NCBI GenBank assembly: GCA_028284675.1
Contig: JANQRI010000015.1
Coordinates: 133,828 to 197,827 of the forward strand
Reading direction: 5' to 3'
Length of the DNA stretch: 64,000 bases
Source: Gammaproteobacteria bacterium
GTDB lineage: Bacteria; Pseudomonadota; Gammaproteobacteria; HTCC5015
Below are positions 8,632 to 16,986 of the stretch, one piece after another (position 1 is the stretch's first letter; every line of letters begins with the position of its first letter). The translations under genes and the position numbers were made by a program. The notes under the pieces were generated by a model, which saw only the letters and a program-made list of their open reading frames with translations, did no database searches and was not told where the DNA came from.

Positions 8632-10914
8632 ATGCTCAAAAACCCCAATCACCAATCACAGTGGCTACACTACAATGAACCGGCTTTTCTCAAAGCAGCA
8701 AGTAAGTTGGTGTCAGACGATAAACACCGGGAAATTACTTTGGTTGCAGAAAACATTCGCTGCGCGGCCTGCGGTCTTAAAATAGAAAAAATATTATCCG
8801 GCAAAACCGGTATTCAGGAAGCTCATATCAATCCGCATACTCGTACTATTCGTATTGTTTGGGATGAAACACAGCTTAAACTCAGCGCAATATTACAAAT
8901 TTTGTCAGAGTCAGGTTTTGATGCGGTACCGGTGCAAACCCATGCGAACGGCATTAACCGGGAAAACCGGGATGCGTTAAAACGCTTGATTGTTGCCGGC
9001 ATTGGCATGATGCAGGTAATGATGTATGCAGTAGGATTATACACCGGGGCATTCTATGGAATCAGCGCCGATATGCAGTTTTTCCTGCAGTTATTGAGCT
9101 TGTTAGTAACCACACCGGTAGTATTTTATTCCGGGAAAATGTTTTTCACAGCCGCAATAAATGATTTATCACATAAGCGTGTGGGTATGGACGTGCCTGT
9201 AGCACTTGCAATAGCACTCGCATACGGCTGCAGCGTATGGGCAACATTAATACAACAGGGAACGGTTTATTATGACTCAGTAACAATGTTTATTTTCTTT
9301 TTGTCATTAGGCCGCTATGCAGAGATGAAAGCACGGCATCGTTCTGAAGCTGCAACTGATACTATGAGCAGGCTAACTCCGTTAACAGCCACTCGTGTTT
9401 CAGTTGCCGAGGAACAGGTGGTTACGATCAATGAGTTGCATATAGGCGATACAATACTGATTAAACCTGGGGAAACGGTGCCAACTGATTGTATTGTTAC
9501 ACTGGGTAACAGTCGGGTTGATGAATCGCTTTTAACCGGAGAGTTTGAGCCGCAAACGAAAACCGTTGGGGATAAATTGATTGGAGGAAGCATCAACCAT
9601 GACGGTGTACTGCATGCCACCGTTGAGAAACTGGGCAACAATACAGTTTTATCCCATATAACAAGGCTTTTAGAACGCGCACAGTCGGAAAAACCGTATA
9701 TCAGCAGGCTTACCGATAAACTGGCGGTACATTTTGTTACGGCTGTATTATTGATTGCGCTGGCTGTGGGCCTGATATGGTGGAACATTGATCCCAGTCA
9801 GGCATTTCCAGTCGTGCTTGCCGTTTTAGTAGTAACCTGCCCATGCGCATTGTCTTTAGCAACCCCTGCAGCAATGACGGTTGCCATTGGCCATCTTGCC
9901 AAACAAGGCGTGCTCGTATCTCGCAGTAATGCAGTGGAATTTTTAACTGGGGTAAACCATATTTTATTTGATAAAACAGGCACATTGACTTATGGGCGGC
10001 CTAAAATCAAAAAAGTACATACATTAGGGTCACAACCTGCCCGGAAATGCCTGAATATAGCAGCCTCTATTGAGCGCTATTCAGAACACCCGGTCGCTAC
10101 GGCATTCAAAAATAATGATAGTATTTTACCAGCCTATGATATTGAAAATTTTGCCGGTGCCGGAATACAGGCACGGATAGATGACCAGGTTTACCGTATT
10201 GGAACCGCTGACTTTGTACAAGCACCTGACTTTGCCAGCAATGACTGCATTGAGAAGTATGCCAGCATGCATCGCACCGGAAATACAGGGGCTATCGTGT
10301 TGGGCAGTCAAAATGAAATACTTGCATTGTTTGAGCTTGAAGACGGGCTGCGACCTTTTACATCAACTGTGCTTAAAAAATTGCGAACTGAAGTCGGCAC
10401 TGTTGAAATAGTCAGTGGCGATCACCAGGCGCCTGTTGAAAAACTAGCCGATGAATTGGAAGTAAACGCAAAATCTCGGCTCACACCTGAAGGCAAGCTC
10501 AGATATATTCGCACATTACAGGAAAAAGGTAACAAAGTGCTTATGGTGGGAGATGGTGTGAACGATGCACCAGTACTGGCAGCTGCCAATGTTTCGATCG
10601 CTATGGCTGACGGCACTTCATTAGCACAAACCAGTGCTGATATTGTATTGATGCGGGACTCCCTAAGCGCTTTGCCTGCTACACTTCAGACAGCTAACCG
10701 AACCATGAAAATCATTCGGCAGAATTTCCTCTGGGCGATTTCATATAATGCAATTGCACTACCCTTAGCTGCCACAGGCATGCTGGCACCTTGGGTCGCG
10801 GCAATTGGCATGTCGGCCAGCTCTTTACTGGTGGTGTTGAACGCGCTGCGTATCGCCAGCACAGGCAAGCAACAGCAATCATACAGAGTATTGCCGCAGG
10901 AGATTAAAACATGA
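8632..10914 (+). CDS. ccoI: Copper-translocating P-type ATPase for cbb3 assembly
   Basis: A 760-residue P1B-type ATPase. An N-terminal heavy-metal domain carries CAAC (Cys44, Cys47). About eight transmembrane helices follow, with the CPC metal site (Cys403-Pro-Cys405), phosphorylation Asp447 in DKTGT, an HP motif in YSEHPVAT and the hinge GDGVNDAP. These mark a CopA2/FixI-type exporter, which supplies copper through the periplasm to the CuB centre of CcoN. The ribosome-binding site is weak. Its stop overlaps the ccoS start (ATGA). Confidence 0.95.
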   Translation: MLKNPNHQSQWLHYNEPAFLKAASKLVSDDKHREITLVAENIRCAACGLKIEKILSGKTGIQEAHINPHTRTIRIVWDETQLKLSAILQILSESGFDAVPVQTHANGINRENRDALKRLIVAGIGMMQVMMYAVGLYTGAFYGISADMQFFLQLLSLLVTTPVVFYSGKMFFTAAINDLSHKRVGMDVPVALAIALAYGCSVWATLIQQGTVYYDSVTMFIFFLSLGRYAEMKARHRSEAATDTMSRLTPLTATRVSVAEEQVVTINELHIGDTILIKPGETVPTDCIVTLGNSRVDESLLTGEFEPQTKTVGDKLIGGSINHDGVLHATVEKLGNNTVLSHITRLLERAQSEKPYISRLTDKLAVHFVTAVLLIALAVGLIWWNIDPSQAFPVVLAVLVVTCPCALSLATPAAMTVAIGHLAKQGVLVSRSNAVEFLTGVNHILFDKTGTLTYGRPKIKKVHTLGSQPARKCLNIAASIERYSEHPVATAFKNNDSILPAYDIENFAGAGIQARIDDQVYRIGTADFVQAPDFASNDCIEKYASMHRTGNTGAIVLGSQNEILALFELEDGLRPFTSTVLKKLRTEVGTVEIVSGDHQAPVEKLADELEVNAKSRLTPEGKLRYIRTLQEKGNKVLMVGDGVNDAPVLAAANVSIAMADGTSLAQTSADIVLMRDSLSALPATLQTANRTMKIIRQNFLWAISYNAIALPLAATGMLAPWVAAIGMSASSLLVVLNALRIASTGKQQQSYRVLPQEIKT

Positions 10915-11078
10915 GCATTCTGTATGTATTGATTCCATTAAGCCTGGTTCTGGTTGTTATAGCAGTTTGGGCATTTTTCTGGGCTGCAAATAGTGGTCAG
11001 TTTGATGACCTGGACACCCCGCCATTGCGCATTTTAGATGAAGAAGACTCAACACGGAGCATAAATAATGACAACTGA
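10911..11078 (+). CDS. ccoS: cbb3 oxidase maturation protein CcoS
   Basis: A 55-residue protein with one transmembrane helix (LYVLIPLSLVLVVIAVWAFF) followed by the family signature WAANSGQFDDLDTP and an acidic tail. It starts in ATGA overlap with ccoI and its 3' end overlaps the next gene by 11 bases. CcoS is needed for cofactor insertion into the cbb3 enzyme. Confidence 0.92.
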   Translation: MSILYVLIPLSLVLVVIAVWAFFWAANSGQFDDLDTPPLRILDEEDSTRSINNDN

Positions 11079-11793
11079 GTTTATCGGGCTCTCAGCATTT
11101 TTGATGGGCCTGTTAGGCAGCGGGCATTGTGCGGGCATGTGTGGAGGAATTTCTGGCGCATACAGCCTGCAAATTCACCACAAGACGTTATTAAATTCCG
11201 CCTTGGTACTAATAACGTATAATTTTGGCAGAGCAAGCAGCTATGCTGTAGCCGGCGCAGCGGCTGGTACTATAGGGTTTTTGATCGGTGATTTGATTGA
11301 TATTCATGCATGGTCTAAAGTGCTTAGAGTCACTGCAGGCGCTTTCATTTTAGTGATTGGCTTATGCCTGGTTTTCAGATTAAAACTACCCTTGGTTAAC
11401 AAACATATTGGTCAACCCTTGTGGCAAAAAGTGATTTCCCCTTTGATAAAATATTTTTCTTCTGAAAAGAACCTGAAAAATACCTATATTGCCGGATTGC
11501 TGTGGGGCTGGCTGCCATGCGGCTTGGTTTACTCCGCATTGTTACTTGCACTAAGTTCTGGAAGCACGCTCAATGGCGCGATAGTAATGCTCTGTTTTGC
11601 ACTTGGAACATTGCCTGCGTTGCTGCTCAGCGGAGTAACTTTAGCTCGACTTGGATCGCTAATAAGTCGAAATCATATGCACAGAGCGGTTGGAGTGACA
11701 TTTTTAATCATCGGCCTATGGACTTCATTAGTGCCGCTGCAAATGACGCATGACCATCACCACCATCATCATGCAGCAATGGAAAAACACTAA
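11068..11793 (+). CDS. TauE/SafE-like (DsbD_2-type) membrane protein of the cco cluster
   Basis: A 241-residue inner-membrane protein with about six helices in two pseudo-repeats. Each repeat carries a conserved Cys-containing segment (GSGHCAGMCGG near the N-terminus and GWLPCGLVY in the middle), typical of the DsbD transmembrane/sulfite-exporter-like family regularly found after ccoS. The C-terminus is very His-rich (eight His in THDHHHHHHAAMEKH), suggesting metal binding. A role in copper handling for cbb3 assembly is inferred from the neighbours and the His tail. Confidence 0.85.
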   Translation: MTTEFIGLSAFLMGLLGSGHCAGMCGGISGAYSLQIHHKTLLNSALVLITYNFGRASSYAVAGAAAGTIGFLIGDLIDIHAWSKVLRVTAGAFILVIGLCLVFRLKLPLVNKHIGQPLWQKVISPLIKYFSSEKNLKNTYIAGLLWGWLPCGLVYSALLLALSSGSTLNGAIVMLCFALGTLPALLLSGVTLARLGSLISRNHMHRAVGVTFLIIGLWTSLVPLQMTHDHHHHHHAAMEKH

Positions 11794-11820
11794 CTAGTAT
11801 GTTTTGATAAAGCAGCCTGT

Positions 11821-12702
11821 TTATTTGCCAACCCTGATTGTGAAAATATCACAGGAGGCTCTATTTAAGACGCTATTAGCTACAGATCCCAGCATTGAAC
11901 TGATACCACTTCTCCCATGAGAGCCAATAACAATTAAATCTATATCCTGTCTTTGTGTATAATTTATAATTTCATACTTGGGAACACCAATTACAAGCCC
12001 TGATATAACATTGTCTAATAAATTTGTTTTTATTATTTGTTCAATTTTTTGTTTCGCCTGATCAACAATTTCCTGCTCAAAGGCATTGATCGAAGCATCG
12101 TACGTTGGGAATTTTTGCAAAACATGAATGATATGCAGCTGAGCACTGTAGCCAAATGCCAGTTCAGCGGACCGCTGAATAATAGGCCCGGTTTCATTTG
12201 TAAGATCAGTGCAAACCAGAATTTTTTTTGGGGTGAAAATTTTTTTTGTGGTTTTAACAACATATACATCACGATCAGTTTTTTGTAATACTTTATTCGA
12301 GACTGATCCAAGCAAAAAATCTAAAGCATCTCGACGATGACCACCCAGTATAATTAAGTCAGCCTGTAGTTTTTTAACAGCTTCTAGAATCTCTGCTTGC
12401 GGAAACCCTGAACACACAAGCTTTTCATATTTTTTTAACCCGCTGTCTTTTGCCAGCTGATCAATGAATATTTCACGCTCTTTTATTAATTTAGTGGTAT
12501 CAAATCCAGATAGATGCGGAGTAACAAACTCATATGCCGGAAAAACAAAACTTTCTTCAATTACATGTAACAATATGATATGCGCCTTGTAAATACTGGC
12601 AAAGCTGGCAGCTATTTTCACAATGTATTCAGCGTCTTCTCCAAACGCGACAGGAACTAAAATTTTTTTATACTTTTTTAAAGTTGAACTTGTTTTATCC
12701 AC
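11821..12702 (-). CDS. Tandem-domain universal stress protein
   Basis: A 293-residue protein made of two UspA domains. Each has the ATP-binding signature: GGHRRDALDFLLGSVSNKVL in domain 1 and GSHGRSGISSMLGSV in domain 2. The start is a GTG at 12702 with a weak ribosome-binding site. A perfect FNR-type box lies about 85 bases upstream of the start, so induction under low oxygen is likely. It is convergent with the cco operon. The exact role is unknown. Confidence 0.9.
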   Translation of the reverse strand: MDKTSSTLKKYKKILVPVAFGEDAEYIVKIAASFASIYKAHIILLHVIEESFVFPAYEFVTPHLSGFDTTKLIKEREIFIDQLAKDSGLKKYEKLVCSGFPQAEILEAVKKLQADLIILGGHRRDALDFLLGSVSNKVLQKTDRDVYVVKTTKKIFTPKKILVCTDLTNETGPIIQRSAELAFGYSAQLHIIHVLQKFPTYDASINAFEQEIVDQAKQKIEQIIKTNLLDNVISGLVIGVPKYEIINYTQRQDIDLIVIGSHGRSGISSMLGSVANSVLNRASCDIFTIRVGK

Positions 12703-12781
12703 TTTTAAATTTCTCGGGCATATGACCTTCCATATATTTATCCTTAAGTTTTAAATGATATTATCTTTTCTTTTTCAGAAA

Positions 12782-12795
12782 TTGATATATATCAA
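12782..12795 (-). promoter_or_regulatory. FNR/Anr-type box upstream of the usp gene
   Basis: TTGAT-ATAT-ATCAA is a perfect match to the FNR consensus palindrome. On the minus strand a TAATAT hexamer (12763-12758) lies downstream, giving a predicted start near 12750 and putting the box close to -40, the class II activating position. It is the only perfect FNR site noticed in the window. The box is seen; the regulation is inferred. Confidence 0.75.
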
Positions 12796-13672
12796 TTTAC
12801 AGCTCTATATACAGTATATTTTTTAAGCCAGCTTAAGGAAATATTAGTTTAGGTCATTCACATAGCCAACTCAAAAGTTGGCCCAGAGTGAACAGAGAAC
12901 AAAAATCACAGCACAACAACCCACCACATACTCAACATAGCTGTTAAGCAGACCCGCCCTTGCCAACACGCTGTTACTCGGTATGTTGCCGGTTAGTCAG
13001 TTAGTATAGCCCTAACCATATGATTCCATATGGCCTACCCAGACAAACAGAAAAACTATTGTTATGCCGCATTGTGGTAATTAAACAAAATTTATCTTAC
13101 AAATATTACTACAAAATTTGGTGGGTTTTATAAAGTCATATTTTTCAGCTTTAGCATTAATGTTTTTGCTATTGCGTGCTGATAGGCAAGGTGTGTTGGA
13201 TATGCTCTGTTGATAGAATTCCCCCATTCATTTTGCTGATTCTAGTGAATGTATCTGCTCGATTGTATGTGCATTTTGTGCTGCCTGAATATTATCCCCT
13301 GCAGGCCAGAATCTGCTGGCTCAGTAAACAACTCTCTCTAAAGAGAAAAGCATAATTTGTTTCATTTTTTAGCCCTGTCATTTTTTATTTCTTTACATGG
13401 AGATGGTTTAGTAGCATAACCATAGTTAAAACAAATCTAATTCATCAGGTATTTTTTCGTAAGATTTTGTAGTCTTTACTCTTACAAAATTTATGCGAAG
13501 TTATTTTATTTTTAAATTTTATATTTATCAATAACTTATTAAATCAAGCTAATGTTAATTACCACGTTAAAGAATAAATAATTTTATGAATTGGCAGATA
13601 GATTAAACGAGCATACGCTTTAAAATACCTGCTTGAACGTTTGCTAAATTTTGAATGTATGGAGAATGCCAA
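12796..13672. other. Long AT-rich intergenic stretch without a recognised gene
   Basis: About 880 bases with no convincing coding frame. It contains a small perfect hairpin (GCCAACT/AGTTGGC, 12865-12882) without a T-run and a run of very AT-rich DNA near 13370-13560. The motif TTATCAATA appears at 13526-13534. No RNA gene or mobile element could be recognised; a decayed gene cannot be excluded. Confidence 0.4.
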
Positions 13673-13798
13673 ATGAGTGATGACACAATCATTCTTACGC
13701 CGGAAGAAATTGAGGATATTAAGAAAAACTCCGGTGATAAAGCTGACAAAGAGAACTCTGAGGATAGTGCCGAAGAGCAAAAGGAAGATAAATCTTAG
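13673..13798 (+). CDS. Small acidic protein, function unknown
   Basis: A 41-residue ORF starting MSDDTIILTPEEIEDIKKNS and ending in a very acidic, low-complexity tail (EDSAEEQKEDKS). A GGAG ribosome-binding site lies eight bases before the ATG. The N-terminal half could form a short helix; no family is recognised. It stands alone, followed by AT-rich inverted repeats. Coding is supported by the ribosome-binding site and composition only. Confidence 0.45.
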   Translation: MSDDTIILTPEEIEDIKKNSGDKADKENSEDSAEEQKEDKS

Positions 13799-13821
13799 TT
13801 AATTTATTAAAAATTAATGAC

Positions 13822-13854
13822 TTATCAATATTTTCTAATGTAATTTATTGATAA
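13822..13854. repeat. AT-rich inverted repeat after the small acidic ORF
   Basis: TTATCAATA (13822-13830) and TATTGATAA (13846-13854) form a perfect 9-bp inverted repeat with a 15-base spacer, just after the small acidic ORF. The same word also occurs at 13526-13534, before that ORF. It may be a weak terminator or a protein-binding site; no T-run follows. Confidence 0.4.
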
Positions 13855-13901
13855 CTAGGTTAGCTTCATTGTCTTTTCTACTTTGGATAAGTACGGTTTT
13901 A

Positions 13902-13931
13902 TTGACTACATTTGTAGCAATTTGCTACAAT
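13902..13931 (+). promoter_or_regulatory. Promoter and operator of the ParD-like/zeta toxin operon
   Basis: TTGACT (13902-13907) and TACAAT (13926-13931) are spaced by 18 bases. Between and over them lies the perfect inverted repeat TTGTAGCA-ATT-TGCTACAA (13912-13930), the expected position for an autorepressing antitoxin. The elements are seen; autoregulation is inferred from type II toxin-antitoxin practice. Confidence 0.7.
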
Positions 13932-13962
13932 TATCAAAATATCACATCCACAAGGTAATCGT

Positions 13963-14361
13963 ATGGCTTCACCAATGCGTTTAAGCGACAACCTGGTCAA
14001 AGTGGCTAAGTCTGTAGGCGCCCGTTACAAGCGCTCACCACCGAACCAGATCGAGTATTGGGCAGAGCTGGGTCGCCACGTTGAAGCATTAATCGACCCT
14101 GACTGTGTGGTTGCGATTCGTGAAGGCCTAGCAACCCTGGAAATCAAACCGGTACCCTCTTCACCAATATCCAGCAAGGACGTGATGGCGGACCTCAAAC
14201 AGCAGCAAAGTGACGGCTCATTGGCTGCAAATGTCTCTAATGCGGTAATACGCTATCAAATCTCCTCCACCCACCCTGGCTATCTTGAACAGTTACTTCC
14301 TGATGGCAGCCGCTGCACGGGCCGTTTTATTAATGGCGAGTTTATTCCACTCAACCCTTAG
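13963..14361 (+). CDS. ParD-like antitoxin
   Basis: A 132-residue protein resembling the ParD-like antitoxin family of type II systems (N-terminal MRLSDNLVKVAKSVGARYKR and the IEYWAELGRHVEALI segment). The C-terminal part (about 95-132; LEQLLPDGSRCTGRFINGEF) looks like a small beta-structured tail. AAGGT precedes the ATG. The toxin gene begins four bases after its stop, and an inverted repeat sits in the promoter. It presumably binds DNA and neutralises the downstream zeta-type kinase. Confidence 0.82.
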   Translation: MASPMRLSDNLVKVAKSVGARYKRSPPNQIEYWAELGRHVEALIDPDCVVAIREGLATLEIKPVPSSPISSKDVMADLKQQQSDGSLAANVSNAVIRYQISSTHPGYLEQLLPDGSRCTGRFINGEFIPLNP

Positions 14362-14364
14362 GTA

Positions 14365-14982
14365 ATGCCAACCCCGCAAATTTGGGTTTTAGCCGGCGGT
14401 AATGGCGCCGGTAAAACAACTTTTTATAATCAGTTTCTGCATCAACGCGAAATCAGTTTTGTCAACGCAGATAATATTGCCCGACATCTCGACCCTGATA
14501 ACAAAATCAATATTGCATATCAGGCAGCCGAAATTGCTGCACAAATTCGTGACCAACTCATCAATGAAGGCCGCAGCTTTTGTTATGAAACCGTATTTTC
14601 TCACCCATCAAAAATTGATTTTTTGAGCCGGGCTAAAGTAGCAGGCTATCAACTGATTTTAATCTTTATTCACCTGGAACAACCCGCGTTGAATCAGGCC
14701 AGAGTACAGCAACGTGTTTCAGAGGGTGGGCATGACGTGCCATTGGATAAAATCCGTTCGCGTATACCGCGAACACTGGCAAATATCAAAAAATCCGTAC
14801 CACTGCTAAACGAGTGTCACTTACTGGACAATTCAAGCTCTGAGCAACCTTTCCAACGTATCGCAAGTGCGATAGACGGTCACATTAATTTGTATGTTGA
14901 TATATTGCCGGAATGGGCGACTTTTTTACTTGGGGACAGCCTAGCGGCTGGCTCATATATTAACGATTCTGGCGATTATTGA
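14365..14982 (+). CDS. Zeta-toxin family protein
   Basis: A 205-residue P-loop kinase-like protein. Walker A is GGNGAGKTTF (residues about 11-20), followed by VNADNIARHLDP and YETVFSHPSKIDFL, the arrangement of zeta toxins that phosphorylate UDP-N-acetylglucosamine and block cell-wall synthesis. The Arg-rich segment DKIRSRIPRTLANI matches the lid region. It is coupled to the upstream antitoxin. The 3' end overlaps convergent acs by 23 bases. The precise substrate is not proven by sequence. Confidence 0.85.
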   Translation: MPTPQIWVLAGGNGAGKTTFYNQFLHQREISFVNADNIARHLDPDNKINIAYQAAEIAAQIRDQLINEGRSFCYETVFSHPSKIDFLSRAKVAGYQLILIFIHLEQPALNQARVQQRVSEGGHDVPLDKIRSRIPRTLANIKKSVPLLNECHLLDNSSSEQPFQRIASAIDGHINLYVDILPEWATFLLGDSLAAGSYINDSGDY

Positions 14983-16897
14983 TAAGGTCGTCCACCACAC
15001 TGGGATCAGCCAGCGTCGAGGTGTCACCCAAATTTTCATAGTCATTAGCGGCAATCTTGCGAAGAATCCTGCGCATGATTTTACCCGAGCGGGTTTTGGG
15101 TAAACCTGGGGCCCACTGCAGTAAATCGGGCGTTGCAATTGGACCGATTTGCTGCCGAACCCACTGTTTCAACTCAGCCTGCAACTCATCACTGGGTTCA
15201 ATACCGCTAATCAAAGTAACATAAACGTAAATCCCCTGCCCTTTAATATCGTGCGGATAACCGACTACAGCAGCTTCGGCTACTTTTGCATGCGCAACCA
15301 GTGCGCTTTCAACCTCTGCCGTTCCCATTCGGTGCCCTGATACATTCAGCACATCATCGACTCTGCCGGTTATCCAGTAATAGCCGTCTGCATCACGTCG
15401 TGCACCATCACCGGTAAAGTAACGATTTTCGTATGTTGAAAAGTAAGTATCTATAAAGCGTTGATGATCACCGTATACTGTGCGCATTTGCCCGGGCCAG
15501 CTGTCCAGCAATACCAGACTGCCTTCGGCTTCGCCGTCTAAAATATTGCCTTCGTTATCAACAATAGCCGGTTTAATACCGAACAATGGTTTTGTTGCTG
15601 AGCCGGGTTTTAGTTCGGTTGCACCTGCCAACGGGCTGATCAAAATACCACCCGTTTCGGTTTGCCACCAGGTATCCACAATTGGACAGCGTTCCTCGCC
15701 GACCACTTTGTAATACCATTCCCAGGCTTCCGGATTGATCGGTTCGCCAACTGTGCCCAGCAGCCTTAATGTTGATCGTGAAGTTTGTTTGACCGGTGTT
15801 TCGCCCTGCCGCATTAATGCACGTATCGCAGTGGGTGCGGTGTAAAAAATATTGACTTTATGTTTGTCACAGACTTGCCAGAACCTGTCCGGGCCCGGAT
15901 AAGTCGGCACACCTTCAAACATTAGTGTCACAGCACCATTGGCTAATGGACCGTAAATAATATAGGTATGCCCTGTTATCCAGCCAACATCCGCGGTGCA
16001 CCAGTATATATCACCATCATGGTAATCGAATACATGTTGATGAGTTAATGATGCATAAACCAGGTAACCGCCACTGGTATGCAATACACCTTTTGGTTTT
16101 CCTGTCGAACCTGAAGTATACAAAATAAACAGCGGGTCTTCGGCTGCCATCTCAACAGGTGGGCAATCCGATGAAACTTTTTCAGCAATATCATGGAACC
16201 ATACATCATGATTTTCATTCCATGCCACTTGGTTTCCGGTATTACGTATGACCAGCACTGTTTCAAGTGTTTTTACCGAAGGTTTCGCGGCCGCATCATC
16301 AACATTGGCTTTGAGTGGGATGGTTTTACCACCACGTACACCTTCATCAGTGGTGATAACCAGCTTGGAATCACAGTCATTAATGCGATCAGCCAGTGAG
16401 TCAGGTGAAAAGCCTCCAAACACCACGGAGTGAACCGCACCGATACGTGCACAGGCAAGCATGGCATAAGCTGCCTCGGGAATCATCGGCATATAAATCG
16501 TTACGCGGTCGCCTTTGTTTACACCAAGCTCTTTCAGTACATTTGCAAAGCGGCAAACAGCTTCATAAAGCTCGCCATAGGTAATTGTTTTAGCGGTATC
16601 CGGCTCATCTCCTTCCCAAATGATTGCTGCCTGATCGCGACGCTGCGGCAAATGTCGGTCAATGCAATTATAGGAAACATTCAGCGTGCCATCATAGAAC
16701 CAACGAATATGCAAATCATCTTTTGCATAAGAAACATCTTTTATTTTTGTATAGGGTTGTATCCAATCGATACGCTTGCCCTGCTCTGCCCAAAATGTTT
16801 CGTTGTCCTCAATTGAGCTTCGATACATAGCATCGTACTGTGACTCAGATATCAATGCATTTTTTGCGAATGCTTCTTTGATGGAGTATTTGGACAC
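14960..16897 (-). CDS. acs: Acetyl-coenzyme A synthetase
   Basis: A 645-residue AMP-forming acetate-CoA ligase of normal length. The adenylation P-loop is YTSGSTGKPKGV, and WWQTETGG and YFTGDGARRDADGYYW are canonical. The C-terminal PKTRSGKIMRR carries Lys606, the residue controlled by reversible acetylation in Acs. It starts with GTG after a GGGAG ribosome-binding site. It activates acetate for the TCA and glyoxylate routes. It follows xylA on the same strand but is separated from it by a strong hairpin, so it may be a separate unit. Confidence 0.97.
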   Translation of the reverse strand: MSKYSIKEAFAKNALISESQYDAMYRSSIEDNETFWAEQGKRIDWIQPYTKIKDVSYAKDDLHIRWFYDGTLNVSYNCIDRHLPQRRDQAAIIWEGDEPDTAKTITYGELYEAVCRFANVLKELGVNKGDRVTIYMPMIPEAAYAMLACARIGAVHSVVFGGFSPDSLADRINDCDSKLVITTDEGVRGGKTIPLKANVDDAAAKPSVKTLETVLVIRNTGNQVAWNENHDVWFHDIAEKVSSDCPPVEMAAEDPLFILYTSGSTGKPKGVLHTSGGYLVYASLTHQHVFDYHDGDIYWCTADVGWITGHTYIIYGPLANGAVTLMFEGVPTYPGPDRFWQVCDKHKVNIFYTAPTAIRALMRQGETPVKQTSRSTLRLLGTVGEPINPEAWEWYYKVVGEERCPIVDTWWQTETGGILISPLAGATELKPGSATKPLFGIKPAIVDNEGNILDGEAEGSLVLLDSWPGQMRTVYGDHQRFIDTYFSTYENRYFTGDGARRDADGYYWITGRVDDVLNVSGHRMGTAEVESALVAHAKVAEAAVVGYPHDIKGQGIYVYVTLISGIEPSDELQAELKQWVRQQIGPIATPDLLQWAPGLPKTRSGKIMRRILRKIAANDYENLGDTSTLADPSVVDDLINNRQNR

Positions 16898-16937
16898 TGC
16901 AGCTCCCTCTTTGCCGGGTACTTTAGATGAAATCAGA

Positions 16938-16966
16938 AGCAGTTCGGCGATAAAAGCCGAACTGCT
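16938..16966 (-). terminator. Hairpin between xylA and acs
   Basis: AGCAGTTCGGC and GCCGAACTGCT form a perfect 11-bp stem with a 7-base loop, directly after the xylA stop when read on the minus strand. The following bases (TCTGATTTC) form only a weak T-run, so it may be an attenuating terminator or mRNA-stabilising hairpin. Confidence 0.65.
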
Positions 16967-16986
16967 CTATGTGTAGACTACAAGAA

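Noticed and set aside
10022..10411. Several alternative-frame ORFs inside ccoI
   Set aside because: They lack ribosome-binding sites and lie wholly within a well-conserved gene; they are frame shadows.
12865..12882. GCCAACT/AGTTGGC hairpin
   Set aside because: A clean 7-bp stem but without a T-run and far from any gene end; no role could be supported.
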